Below the pieces are notes generated by a model that did not search any database, was not told the DNA's origin, and saw nothing but the letters and a program-made list of their open reading frames with translations. A stretch of DNA of 64,000 nucleotides from Enterobacterales bacterium CwR94 (lineage in GTDB: Bacteria > Pseudomonadota > Gammaproteobacteria > Enterobacterales > Enterobacteriaceae), in the NCBI GenBank assembly GCA_002837195.1, contig KZ478064.1:1-64000 (forward strand), in the 5' to 3' direction. The translations under genes were made by a program, and so were the position numbers. This document shows positions 56,081 to 64,000 of this stretch, one piece after another; position 1 is the first letter of the stretch; the number at the start of each line of letters is the position of its first letter.

Positions 56081-56992
56081 ATGACAGCAAAAAGAGCAAC
56101 GCTGACGGGATTAATCGCCATTCTACTTTGGAGCGCGATTGTGGGACTGATTCGTCGCGTGAGTGAGGGATTTGGCCCGATTGGCGGTGCGGCGATGATC
56201 TACAGTTTGAGCGCCGTGCTGTTAATTTTTACCGTGGGTTTCCCTAAGATTCGACAATTTCCACGTAGCTACCTGCTCTGGGGCAGCCTGTTATTTGTGG
56301 CGTACGAGCTCTGCTTGTCACTGTCGCTGGGGTTTGCCAACAGCGGTCGGCAGGCGATAGAAGTCGGAATGGTGAATTACCTCTGGCCGAGTATGACCAT
56401 TTTACTGGCGGTGATTGTTGAGCGGCAAAAAGCCCGCTGGATGATCGTACCCGGTATGCTGCTCTCGGTGGCGGGCGTGTGCATGGTGCTCGGTGGTGAG
56501 CACGGTGTTAACTGGCTGGAAATAAAAGAAAATCTATTATCTAACCCGCTCAGCTATGGTCTGGCGTTTAGCGGTGCGGTGATTTGGTCGGTGTATTGTG
56601 TCGTCACGCGGCGGATTGCGCAGGGAAGTAACGGGATTACCCTGTTTTTTATCCTGACCTCGCTGGTGTTATGGGTGAAATTTGCCCTGTCACCGCAGCC
56701 TGCGTTTATTTTAGATACCGCCGTTTACGTGAATTTAGTGCTGGCGGCGATGGCGATGGGTTTTGGTTACGCGGCCTGGAATATCGGTATCTTGCACGGT
56801 AACGTCACCGTGTTGGCCACCGCGTCCTATTTCATTCCGGTGATTTCAGCCATGCTGGCCGCCATGATTCTGCAATCGCCCTTGGCACTGAGTTTCTGGC
56901 AGGGCGCTGCGATGGTGAGCCTGGGATCGCTAATTTGCTGGTGGTCAACCCGTACCCGCACGGTAAAGGCACTGGCCGAAGAAACCTCCTGA
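56081..56992 (+). CDS. yddG: Aromatic amino acid exporter YddG (DMT/EamA family)
   Basis: This inner-membrane drug/metabolite transporter has ten predicted helices in two EamA repeats. ATG 56081 (303 residues) follows GAGGGT; an in-frame TTG 12 bases upstream is less likely. AIEVGMVNYLWPSMTILLAV near 90-110, PLSYGLAFSGAVIWSVYCV and YAAWNIGILHGNVT near 225-240 match E. coli YddG, which exports aromatic amino acids and has been linked to paraquat efflux. It is divergent from the lyase operon. Confidence 0.9.
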   Translation: MTAKRATLTGLIAILLWSAIVGLIRRVSEGFGPIGGAAMIYSLSAVLLIFTVGFPKIRQFPRSYLLWGSLLFVAYELCLSLSLGFANSGRQAIEVGMVNYLWPSMTILLAVIVERQKARWMIVPGMLLSVAGVCMVLGGEHGVNWLEIKENLLSNPLSYGLAFSGAVIWSVYCVVTRRIAQGSNGITLFFILTSLVLWVKFALSPQPAFILDTAVYVNLVLAAMAMGFGYAAWNIGILHGNVTVLATASYFIPVISAMLAAMILQSPLALSFWQGAAMVSLGSLICWWSTRTRTVKALAEETS

Positions 56993-57002
56993 TTTCACAC
57001 TG

Positions 57003-57036
57003 GGCGCTCAGAAATAATCAAACCAGGCTGAGCGCC
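57003..57036 (+). terminator. Putative yddG terminator
   Basis: A 9-bp stem GGCGCTCAG/CTGAGCGCC with a 16-base loop starts 11 bases after the yddG stop. The following TGAATATTTA is only weakly T-rich, so this may be an inefficient terminator. Confidence 0.5.
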
Positions 57037-57173
57037 TGAATATTTACCCTACATCTGAAAGAGGAAACAAAGATGGGACGGCATAATTATTTATAAATAA
57101 AGACCCACCGTAATAAATATAACGACTTTCCCTTCTGGAATATTACGCTTTATCCAGAGTTACCCTAATTCGT

Positions 57174-57187
57174 GTAATGATCATTAC
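57174..57187. promoter_or_regulatory. 14-bp palindrome upstream of the MFS gene
   Basis: GTAATGATCATTAC is a perfect palindrome, 54 bases upstream of the MFS start codon at 57242. Size and position fit an operator for a dimeric regulator. The regulator is not identified. Confidence 0.45.
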
Positions 57188-57241
57188 GTGAAGGCCCCGC
57201 TGTAGGCTGCGATCATCAAGACGAAAATGACAGGAGCAATC

Positions 57242-58621
57242 ATGTCACATTCACATTCGGTAGAAGACGTATCACTTAACCGATTCCATAAATTACTCAC
57301 CGTGCGTTCGGGCGGCGGCTCATTCGTCGATGGCTATGTGTTGAGTATTATTGGTATCGCCATGGTGCAGGTGTCACCCGCATTAGGATTAACGGCGTTT
57401 TGGGAAGGGATGATTGCAGCGTCTGCATTAATAGGTATTTTCTTCGGCGGCTTTTTTGGCGGATTATTAACAGACCACTTCGGCAGGCGTTTAATCTATT
57501 TTGTTGGCCCGACACTGTTTATTGTCTGTTCCCTGGCCCAATATTGGGTCACCAGTGGAGAAGTGCTGTTTCTGTTACGTTTTTTAAACGGTGTGGCGGT
57601 AGGGATTGAATATCCTGTGGCAACCGCCTTTTTGGTGGAGTTTTTACCTAAGAAAAACCGGGGGCCTTGCCTGGCAACCCTGACGCTTTTGTGGTTTGCC
57701 GGTGCCGCGACGGCCTATATTGCCGGGGAAGCCATTCTGCGCACCGGTGGCGACAATGCCTGGCGTTTAACCTTAGCCAGCACAGCCGTCATCGGTGCGA
57801 TTCTGTTTCTGGTGCGACTGGGGACACCTGAATCCCCGCGTTGGTTAATCAGTAAAGGTCGTCACGCCGAAGCTGATGCGATTATTAAACGTGTTTATGG
57901 CCCCGATTTTGGATTGTCTAACTTACCCGCCGAAGCGAAAACGGCGTCGGTCTCGTTTTCTCACTTGTTGCACTCGGGTTATGGCAAGCGCATGGCGTTT
58001 GTGAGCATTTTCTGGACTTGCTCCGTGGTGCCGGTGTTCGCCGTCTATGCCTTTGCCCCCAAAGTGTTGCATGCGCTGAATCTCACCGGTGACTGGGCCT
58101 CCTATGGCTCCGTCGCGATTACCTTGTTGTTTGTCGTGGGGTGCCTGATCGCCACGCGCTTAGTGAATGTGATTGGGCGTCGTCAGTTGCTGCTGCAAAG
58201 TTTCCTGTGGTCAGGGCTGGCGTTACTGATGCTGGGATGGTGGAAAGACGGGCCTTCCCTGCTGATTCTGTTCTTCTTTGGCGCTTATGCCGTGTTTATC
58301 GGTGGGGCGCAGGTGCTGCAACTGGTCTATCCCAACGAAATTTTTCCCACCGCGATTCGTGCAGGCGCGGTGGGCGTGGGCACCTCAATGTCCCGAATCG
58401 GGGCGGCGGTAGGAACGTATTTGGTGCCGGTATCGCTCGATAAACTGGGCACCGGGGACACCATGTACATCGCGGCGGGGATCACCTTCTTTGGGCTGCT
58501 GGTGTCCTGGTGGTTGGCCCCGGAAACCAACGCCTTAAATCTGGAGCAGGCCGCCGCGCTCAGTAATGAGGAACAAGGCAACGCGCGCAGCACCAGTGGC
58601 ATAGTGGCAAAACGGAGCTGA
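57242..58621 (+). CDS. MFS transporter, sugar/organic-acid porter type
   Basis: This 459-residue major facilitator has 12 predicted membrane helices. The loop 2-3 signature GLLTDHFGRRLIYFVGP (about 79-95), its counterpart RLVNVIGRRQLLLQS (about 305), PESPRWLISKGRHAEAD at the start of the central loop, and PETNALNLEQAAA at the C-terminus place it in the metabolite:H+ symporter/sugar porter branch. ATG 57242 follows AGGAG. It is convergent with the AraC-type regulator gene, their stops being 2 bases apart. The substrate is unknown; it may serve the nearby catabolic operon. Confidence 0.87.
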   Translation: MSHSHSVEDVSLNRFHKLLTVRSGGGSFVDGYVLSIIGIAMVQVSPALGLTAFWEGMIAASALIGIFFGGFFGGLLTDHFGRRLIYFVGPTLFIVCSLAQYWVTSGEVLFLLRFLNGVAVGIEYPVATAFLVEFLPKKNRGPCLATLTLLWFAGAATAYIAGEAILRTGGDNAWRLTLASTAVIGAILFLVRLGTPESPRWLISKGRHAEADAIIKRVYGPDFGLSNLPAEAKTASVSFSHLLHSGYGKRMAFVSIFWTCSVVPVFAVYAFAPKVLHALNLTGDWASYGSVAITLLFVVGCLIATRLVNVIGRRQLLLQSFLWSGLALLMLGWWKDGPSLLILFFFGAYAVFIGGAQVLQLVYPNEIFPTAIRAGAVGVGTSMSRIGAAVGTYLVPVSLDKLGTGDTMYIAAGITFFGLLVSWWLAPETNALNLEQAAALSNEEQGNARSTSGIVAKRS

Positions 58622-58623
58622 GG

Positions 58624-59640
58624 TTACTTAATCAGGCGCTCGACTTCTCGTCGGCGCTTGCGAAACGAAGAGGGCGTCTCACCATATTGTTTGCGAAACC
58701 AGGCAATCAAATGTGAGGCGTCAGCAAAGCCGCACGCCACCGCAATCGCTTTAATACTGTGGCTGGAATCCGCCATCAACTTTCTCGCGTGCTCCAACCG
58801 CATACGCCGCCAGTAAACGGCGGCGGTGTATCCGGTGCTTTTCACAAACAGCGGATTAAGTTGGCGAATGTTCACCTGAACGAAATCTGCCACGGTGTTC
58901 AGCGTTGCCGTAGAGGCTAAGTGATGTTTCATATAATCAATGGCTTTGCCGACCACGGCATGCTCATAGACGCGCTGATCGTCTGCCTGTTGCGCGCGAT
59001 CTGACGCCCTTTTGCGTCGTGGTGAAGGCTCTTCCAACAAGTATTTCAGCCCTTTTTGCGCGCGCAATGCGCCACAGTGCTGACGAATCAAATCTGCCGC
59101 CAGGTCAATCGCCGTACCACCTGGGCAAGAGAGAATGCCCCCATCGCGAATATAACTCTTATCGATCACCGGGATCGCGCGCGGGAAGCGCTGGCGAAAC
59201 TCATCGCGCGTGGTGAAGTGGATAGCGCACCGATGACCATCCAGCAATCCGGCATTGCCCACAATAAAGGAGCCACTGCACAGGGTGATAATCGGGATGT
59301 TACGTGCATGGACATCACGTACTGCCTCCAGTAGCCAGCCAGGCGGCGAGCGCGTTTCTTCTAACAAGCCGCCCGCCAGCACGATGTAATCCCAGTTTTG
59401 CGTAAAATCCAGCGGCGCGGTAGGCGAGACCGGTAAGCCACAACTGGCCGTGACGGGTTGGTTGTCGCAAGTCATCCATTCCCACTGACAGAAGATTTGC
59501 CGACTGCTAAAGGACTCATCTGCGGCGAAACGCAGAGACTCCACCAGACCGGCAACCGACACCAGGGTAAAGCGATTCATCAGCAGAAAGCCAATGCGCA
59601 AATCGGGTCGTGGTGCTGTCGGTGAGGTTGGGTGTTCCAT
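58624..59640 (-). CDS. GATase1-AraC family transcriptional regulator (GlxA/FtrA type)
   Basis: The 338-residue protein has an N-terminal DJ-1/PfpI-like domain (about 15-185) with IVLAGGLLEETR and the nucleophile-elbow Cys in IITLCSGSFIVGNAGLLDG. The C-terminal AraC domain (about 235-335) has two helix-turn-helix motifs, TLNTVADFVQVNIRQLNPLF and SIKAIAVACGFADASHLIAW. ATG 59640 is preferred (GGAG upstream); the frame is open much further but that extension overlaps the divergent 59819 gene region. Such regulators often control amino-acid, choline or carnitine catabolism. It may sense the substrate of the adjacent lyase/ALDH/oxidoreductase operon. Confidence 0.85.
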   Translation of the reverse strand: MEHPTSPTAPRPDLRIGFLLMNRFTLVSVAGLVESLRFAADESFSSRQIFCQWEWMTCDNQPVTASCGLPVSPTAPLDFTQNWDYIVLAGGLLEETRSPPGWLLEAVRDVHARNIPIITLCSGSFIVGNAGLLDGHRCAIHFTTRDEFRQRFPRAIPVIDKSYIRDGGILSCPGGTAIDLAADLIRQHCGALRAQKGLKYLLEEPSPRRKRASDRAQQADDQRVYEHAVVGKAIDYMKHHLASTATLNTVADFVQVNIRQLNPLFVKSTGYTAAVYWRRMRLEHARKLMADSSHSIKAIAVACGFADASHLIAWFRKQYGETPSSFRKRRREVERLIK

Positions 59641-59818
59641 AAGCAAATGACTCCGGGCCGGCAAGTAAGCTCTATTTTTCCTGAATTTCCGCTGCTGTAA
59701 ACCGATCCGCATGCAGAATGCGCACTCTGTCGATATAACCTGTGCTGTGAGTACGGCGAAGGATAAAAAACAGACCCTGTGCCACACTGTAGATCTCGCT
59801 CTTTTCATTGAGAAAATC

Positions 59819-60304
59819 ATGAAAAATGTCTTGTTACTGGTGGGGCTTTTCAGTGTCTCGCTGAGCACAATGGCGGATGATGTATTACCTGAAGCCATCA
59901 AAGCGCGGCTGTTACAGCGACCCAATATTGTGTCCTGGCAATATACTCACGGTGAACTGCATCTTGTTTCGGCGCAGGACACCCTGACGCTGGATGAAAT
60001 GGTGGCGGTGGTTAACGCCCTGTGTGGATCGATGCGTGATGTGCAACGGAAATGGAACGCGGCGCAGCAGCGTATTGTGGTCAGCCACGCCAGCTACGTT
60101 TGGCAGCCTGCGTTAATCAAATCCGTCAGTTATCGCGCGACCAACACCGAAGGTTTTGTGTTTGTCGGCGGAGGAAAATCTTGCGACCGCGCCACGCGCA
60201 AGAAAATGGGCACTGAGGCCGACAGCTACTTGCGTTCGCGTATCCACAAAGCCAAGCCGATGGTGGATACGCCGCCGAAGGTCGACATTGCGCGTTCGCC
60301 ATAG
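59819..60304 (+). CDS. Small secreted or periplasmic protein of unknown function
   Basis: The 161-residue product has a clear signal peptide (MKNVLLLVGLFSVSLSTMADD, i.e. MKNVLLLVGL then FSVSLSTMA, cleavage before DD). The mature part is basic with two cysteines (NALCGSM and KSCDRAT) that could form a disulfide. I recognise no family. ATG 59819 is chosen because the hydrophobic signal starts there; a longer frame from 59711 adds no signal-like sequence. It is divergent from the AraC-type regulator and its stop is 4 bases from the stop of convergent ptrR. Confidence 0.65.
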   Translation: MKNVLLLVGLFSVSLSTMADDVLPEAIKARLLQRPNIVSWQYTHGELHLVSAQDTLTLDEMVAVVNALCGSMRDVQRKWNAAQQRIVVSHASYVWQPALIKSVSYRATNTEGFVFVGGGKSCDRATRKKMGTEADSYLRSRIHKAKPMVDTPPKVDIARSP

Positions 60305-60308
60305 CGCC

Positions 60309-61163
60309 TCAGTCTGCCAGTAACCCTTTCAGCGCACTCAGATTCGCCGAATGGCTTTCTTTGCGCCACACCAGTGAAACGGGAACGGCGGACAGCGTGC
60401 CATCAAGCGGCCAGATACTGAGGTTTTGCGCGCTGGGCAAATGGGCCAGCAGGCTGCGTGGGGCCAGCGCTAACCCGGCTCCCGCGCTCACGCAGGCCAG
60501 CATGCCATGATAAGACTCCATCTCATAAATGCGCCCTGGCGAGACGCCCTGACGGGCAAACCACAATTCAAACTGGCGGCGATAAGAGCAGGTGCGGCGG
60601 AAGGCATACAGCGGGGCGCCGGCCACATCTTGCGCCGTTTGAATGGGCGGATGATCTTTTGCCGCCACCAGCGCCATCTCCTCCTGCCAGACAGCGATGC
60701 TGGTCAGCACATCGGTTTCAATCGGGCCATCCACAAACACCGCATCCAGTCTGCCTTCCAGCAGTGCTTGCAGCAGTTCATCCGACGGCCCGGTGGTAAA
60801 TTCCAGTTCAACCTCAGGAAAACGTTGATGGTAGCGGGCCAGTAACGGCGGAATGCGCACGGCCGCGGTGCTTTCTAATGCACCCAAAGCAAAGCGCCCG
60901 CGTGGCTGACGGCCCGATAAGGCGCTGACGGCTTCATCGATTTTCGCGAGTATCTCGCGGGCATACTGATGAAACAGATGCCCATCTGGCGATAAACGCA
61001 GGCGGAGTTTTTCGCGAATAAACAGCGGGGTGCCCAACTCTGTTTCTAACTGCTTAATGCGCGTAGAAATGTTGGAGGGGACGCGATGCAACTGCTCGGC
61101 GGCCTGACTGACTGAACCGGTTTCTGCCACCACGCAGAACATTTTAAGTTGGGTCATGTCCAT
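60309..61163 (-). CDS. ptrR: LysR-family regulator PtrR
   Basis: PtrR (YneJ) controls sad and polyamine/putrescine utilisation in E. coli. The 284-residue protein starts at ATG 61163 (MDMTQLKMFCVVAETGSVSQ), matching the E. coli N-terminus; an in-frame start 57 bases upstream adds non-family residues. The HTH is at about 18-37 (SQAAEQLHRVPSNISTRIKQ). The effector domain shows the strongly conserved GALESTAAVRIPPLLARY, SYRRQFELWF and EMESYHGMLACVSAGAGLAL. It is divergent from sad, as in E. coli. Confidence 0.92.
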   Translation of the reverse strand: MDMTQLKMFCVVAETGSVSQAAEQLHRVPSNISTRIKQLETELGTPLFIREKLRLRLSPDGHLFHQYAREILAKIDEAVSALSGRQPRGRFALGALESTAAVRIPPLLARYHQRFPEVELEFTTGPSDELLQALLEGRLDAVFVDGPIETDVLTSIAVWQEEMALVAAKDHPPIQTAQDVAGAPLYAFRRTCSYRRQFELWFARQGVSPGRIYEMESYHGMLACVSAGAGLALAPRSLLAHLPSAQNLSIWPLDGTLSAVPVSLVWRKESHSANLSALKGLLAD

Positions 61164-61281
61164 AATCTTTCTCTGTTCGTGAAAGTTTGTTTCTCTATTA
61201 TTCACTTTTAATGATGACAAGCGGGAGCTAAGGTGGCAAGTATCTGTTATTTATTCACCGTATAACCGAGGACGTTATCGC

Positions 61282-62667
61282 ATGACGACACCTATCCAGA
61301 GTGCAGTTTCTCGCAACCCGGCTACCGGCGAGATCATTGCGGATTACCCTTTTGACAGCGCGACGGCGGTAGAACACAAGCTGGCGCAGGCACACCGTGC
61401 GTTCACTGACTGGCGCAAAACCCCGATAATCGAGCGTGCCGCGACGTTGACGCGTATGGGCGCGGTACTGCGTGAGCATGCAGAATCGCTGGCGCGTATG
61501 ATGACCCGTGAGATGGGGAAGCCCATTGCGCAAGCGCGTGCAGAAGTTGAGAAAACGGCGGGACTGTGTGACTGGTATGCTGAACACGGGCCTGCGATGT
61601 TACAGCCCACCCTGACCGCCGTTGAGAACAACAATGCGTTTATTGCGTATCGTCCTCTGGGGCCGGTACTGGCTGTGATGCCATGGAACTTCCCGTTATG
61701 GCAGGTCTTGCGCGGTGCCGTACCGGCGATCCTCGGCGGTAATCCATATGTGTTAAAGCACGCGCCAAACGTAATGGGCAGCGCCTTCCTGATGGAGAAG
61801 CTGTGGGCTGAGGCCGGATTGCCGCAAGGCGTGTTTAGCGTGATTAACGCAACCAACGACAGCGTGTCAGCCGCGATTGCCGATCCCCGTATAGCGTCGG
61901 TTGCCGTGACGGGTAGCGTCCGTGCCGGGCAGGCGATTGCCGAGCAAGCCGGGCGTGCGCTGAAGAAAACGGTGCTGGAACTCGGTGGTTCTGATGCGTT
62001 TATTGTGTTGAACGATGCTGACCTCGATGAGGCGGTGAAAGCCGCGGTGGTCGGGCGATTCCAAAACAGTGGCCAGATTTGCATTGCGGCAAAACGTATT
62101 ATTGTGGAAGCCGGGATTGCTGCGGCGTTTGAAGCCAAATTTACACAGGCCGTGCAGGCGCTGAAGGTTGGCGACCCGGAAGGTGAAGAGAACTATATTG
62201 GGCCGATGGCGCGTTTTGATCTGCGCGACGAGTTACATGCGCAAGTCGAGGCGACGCTGCGTGAAGGGGCGCGTTTAGTGCTGGGTGGTGAAAAGCTGGC
62301 CGGTGCCGGTAACTACTATGCGCCAACCATTCTGGCGGAAGTGACGCCGGGGATGACCTCGTTCCGTGAAGAGTTGTTTGGCCCGGTAGCTTCGTTGATT
62401 GTGGCACGCGATGCAGCACATGCGGTTGCGTTGGCCAATGACAGCGAATTTGGCCTGGCCGGTACGGTCTGGAGTGCGAATGAAGCGCTGGCGCTGGACA
62501 TTGCCGCGCAATTGGACACCGGCGGCGTGTTTATCAACGGTTATACGGCTTCTGATCCGCGCGTGCCGATTGGCGGCGTGAAAAAGAGCGGCTACGGACG
62601 CGAATTATCCTCGCTGGGTTTGCACGAGTTCTGCAATATCCAAACGGTTTGGAAAAACCGCCGCTAG
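61282..62667 (+). CDS. sad: Succinate-semialdehyde dehydrogenase, NAD type
   Basis: Sad (YneI) oxidises succinate semialdehyde to succinate in GABA and putrescine breakdown. The 461-residue product (E. coli 462) has MPWNFPLWQVLRGAVPAILG near 132, VTGSVRAGQAIAEQAG, VLELGGSDAFIVL with the general-base Glu, and nucleophile Cys in FQNSGQICIAAKR near 273. C-terminal HEFCNIQTVWKNRR matches E. coli. The divergent pairing with ptrR across 61164-61281 supports control by PtrR. Confidence 0.95.
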   Translation: MTTPIQSAVSRNPATGEIIADYPFDSATAVEHKLAQAHRAFTDWRKTPIIERAATLTRMGAVLREHAESLARMMTREMGKPIAQARAEVEKTAGLCDWYAEHGPAMLQPTLTAVENNNAFIAYRPLGPVLAVMPWNFPLWQVLRGAVPAILGGNPYVLKHAPNVMGSAFLMEKLWAEAGLPQGVFSVINATNDSVSAAIADPRIASVAVTGSVRAGQAIAEQAGRALKKTVLELGGSDAFIVLNDADLDEAVKAAVVGRFQNSGQICIAAKRIIVEAGIAAAFEAKFTQAVQALKVGDPEGEENYIGPMARFDLRDELHAQVEATLREGARLVLGGEKLAGAGNYYAPTILAEVTPGMTSFREELFGPVASLIVARDAAHAVALANDSEFGLAGTVWSANEALALDIAAQLDTGGVFINGYTASDPRVPIGGVKKSGYGRELSSLGLHEFCNIQTVWKNRR

Positions 62668-62673
62668 CGGATT

Positions 62674-62699
62674 CCCCTCTCTCACGGGCGAGAGAGGGG
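62674..62699. terminator. Terminator-like hairpin between sad and the acyltransferase gene
   Basis: The perfect 10-bp stem CCCCTCTCTC/GAGAGAGGGG with a 6-base loop lies between the convergent stops at 62667 and 62717. The flanking T-runs are short (ATTT on the right), so strength is uncertain. Confidence 0.65.
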
Positions 62700-62716
62700 C
62701 ACATTTAACGCTGCCT

Positions 62717-63790
62717 TTACCCGGTAAATACCGTTTTCACCCAACCGTTTACCGTGGTGAAGCGGCTACGCGTGATCGCTTTCACCACCTGGCGCTGAAC
62801 ACACACCACCAGCACTGGAAGTGTGTAGGCGATGAGATATTTCACCCACACCGAATCGGTGACGTCCACCCGGCGGAAGAACTCCACTAACGGAATATGC
62901 CAGAAATAAATCCAGATAGTGTTGCTGGAAATAAAGCACACCAGACGTTTTAAGGCGCTGTCACGTACCGACTGTAAATTCAACGCATTGGCCAGCAAAC
63001 ACAATACCGCGCAGGCAAAAATACCCCATGAGATATAGAACAACGTCGGCGGATATTTAAAGTCCTGCGGCCAGACGGGGCCTTGTCCCTGAGAAAGCGA
63101 CCAGCCTTCAATGGCTGCCATCAGCAGCAGAGAAAAGGCGCCATACCAGTACACATCTTTGCGGCCAGATTTAAATAAGTAGCCGAGGCAAAACAGAACG
63201 CCGTAAGAAATCACCGGGAATCCCGCTTGCCACATCACTTTCCCGCTCAGGCTCTCTTTTTCGAATAACCCAAAATGGAAAAAGGCGATCGCCAGACCTG
63301 TCTCCACAAGCAGATAAAACACAAACAGCATGATCGGAGAGAGTTTATCCATCACAAATTTATAAACGATGGAAAACAGCGAAATAAACAGGAATACGCG
63401 GATGACCCAGAAGTAGCCAAACCCTTGCAGCTTATAGCTCGACATCATCTGATCGTGATTATTGATATCGGCGAATAAGCCGCCGGTCAAAGGGAAAATC
63501 ACCAGGTAGAGCAGGGTGACAAACGCCCATGCGGGAAGCACCATGCGTTTAAAGCGCGAATAGAAATACTGAATGATATTGGCTTTGCTGCCGCTGGAGA
63601 CGCAAAAGGCCATCCCGGAGACAAACACCATTAACGACACGTCAAACGTGCGGATCTGAAATAACCAATTTGGTGGGAAAACATGAGCCAGGATAATGAG
63701 CGAGAGCCCGAGAAAGCGAAAGAGGTCGATAACAAAATCGCGCTCTTTAAGCGTACCGGTTTGCGCAGTCATAGTGTGGTATTCCGCCAT
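62717..63790 (-). CDS. Acyltransferase-3 family membrane protein
   Basis: This 357-residue inner-membrane protein has about ten hydrophobic segments. The family N-terminus ERDFVIDLFRFLGLSLIILAHV, containing the conserved Arg and active-site His, is at about 16-37, and VFVSGMAFCVSSGSK with the following RFKRMVLPAW near 55-90 matches the acyltransferase 3/OafA/WecH group, which O-acylates surface polysaccharides or exports small molecules. The start is uncertain between ATG 63790 and ATG 63772; neither has a good ribosome-binding site. No glycan-synthesis genes are adjacent, so the substrate is unknown. Confidence 0.83.
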   Translation of the reverse strand: MAEYHTMTAQTGTLKERDFVIDLFRFLGLSLIILAHVFPPNWLFQIRTFDVSLMVFVSGMAFCVSSGSKANIIQYFYSRFKRMVLPAWAFVTLLYLVIFPLTGGLFADINNHDQMMSSYKLQGFGYFWVIRVFLFISLFSIVYKFVMDKLSPIMLFVFYLLVETGLAIAFFHFGLFEKESLSGKVMWQAGFPVISYGVLFCLGYLFKSGRKDVYWYGAFSLLLMAAIEGWSLSQGQGPVWPQDFKYPPTLFYISWGIFACAVLCLLANALNLQSVRDSALKRLVCFISSNTIWIYFWHIPLVEFFRRVDVTDSVWVKYLIAYTLPVLVVCVQRQVVKAITRSRFTTVNGWVKTVFTG

Positions 63791-64000
63791 AGAAAAAGAA
63801 CAACGCCGAACGATATTCCAGCGTCAGTGCTAAGCGAAAATACCCTAACAAAACTGGCGGCGCATAAAAGACGCGGCTTTCGGTTTCGTCTGATTGGCAA
63901 ATAAAAATGACTACGCAGGTTAATGATTCAGCGCTGAATTTTAAAACGCTGAGGAAAATCCCAAAATGCGATGGCGCTAAAAATTCAGAGTGATCTGTAC

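Noticed and set aside
59641-59925. 95-codon N-terminal extension of the GATase1-AraC regulator
   Set aside because: It is not similar to the family, overlaps the divergent upstream region, and a better placed ATG with GGAG exists at 59640.

Overview
The window is chromosomal DNA of a gamma-proteobacterium of the order Enterobacterales. The 5S rRNA is of the E. coli type, and the block metA-aceB-aceA-aceK-iclR-metH-yjbB ... lysC-pgi keeps the E. coli gene order and orientation just downstream of an rrn operon. Protein lengths match their E. coli counterparts almost residue for residue (MetA 309, MetH 1227, AqpZ 231, Pgi 548, PitA 500). I cannot fix genus or family from sequence alone.

Layout. 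(1) 1-640: the last 30 bases of 23S rRNA, 5S rRNA, and a 170-bp terminator module repeated in tandem so that three rrn terminators follow each other. (2) 0.7-18.9 kb, core metabolism: metA under a promoter with recognisable MetR and MetJ sites, the glyoxylate-bypass operon aceBAK with its repressor gene iclR, metH, the phosphate exporter yjbB, panS, aqpZ, lysC behind a lysine riboswitch, and pgi. (3) 18.9-21.9 kb: pitA and yhiN, which in E. coli lie together elsewhere, so pgi|pitA is a synteny breakpoint relative to E. coli. (4) 21.9-37.5 kb: two different chaperone-usher fimbrial operons, both on the minus strand. They are separated by a ToxRS/PsaEF-like membrane regulator pair, a seven-copy CTTCCTG microsatellite and a small P-loop ATPase gene. 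Operon 1 (two chaperones) has an in-frame amber codon in its usher. Operon 2 has three chaperone genes. (5) 38.0-51.4 kb: an isochorismatase-like hydrolase, a GbpA-type chitin-binding LPMO, and a compact type II secretion system (gspC-M, O, plus the pilotin gene gspS) whose first gene encodes a soluble winged-helix regulator. (6) 52.0-62.7 kb: accessory catabolism and transport, with a FAD oxidoreductase/aldehyde dehydrogenase/DapA-family lyase operon, a YddG-type exporter, an MFS transporter, a GATase1-AraC regulator, a small secreted protein, and the divergent ptrR/sad pair. (7) An acyltransferase-3 membrane protein closes the window.

How the parts may work together. metA, metH and lysC belong to the aspartate/methionine pathway, with control by MetJ/MetR and lysine visible in the DNA. 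IclR operator-like sequences occur upstream of both aceB and iclR. GbpA is a likely substrate of the neighbouring type II system. The fimbrial and secretion loci together form a roughly 30-kb surface-colonisation region between conserved genes.

I found no insertion sequence, CRISPR array, tRNA gene or phage gene. The most notable items are the amber-interrupted usher, the heptanucleotide repeat beside the regulator pair, the three-chaperone fimbrial operon, and the regulator-led type II operon with an unusually short GspC.
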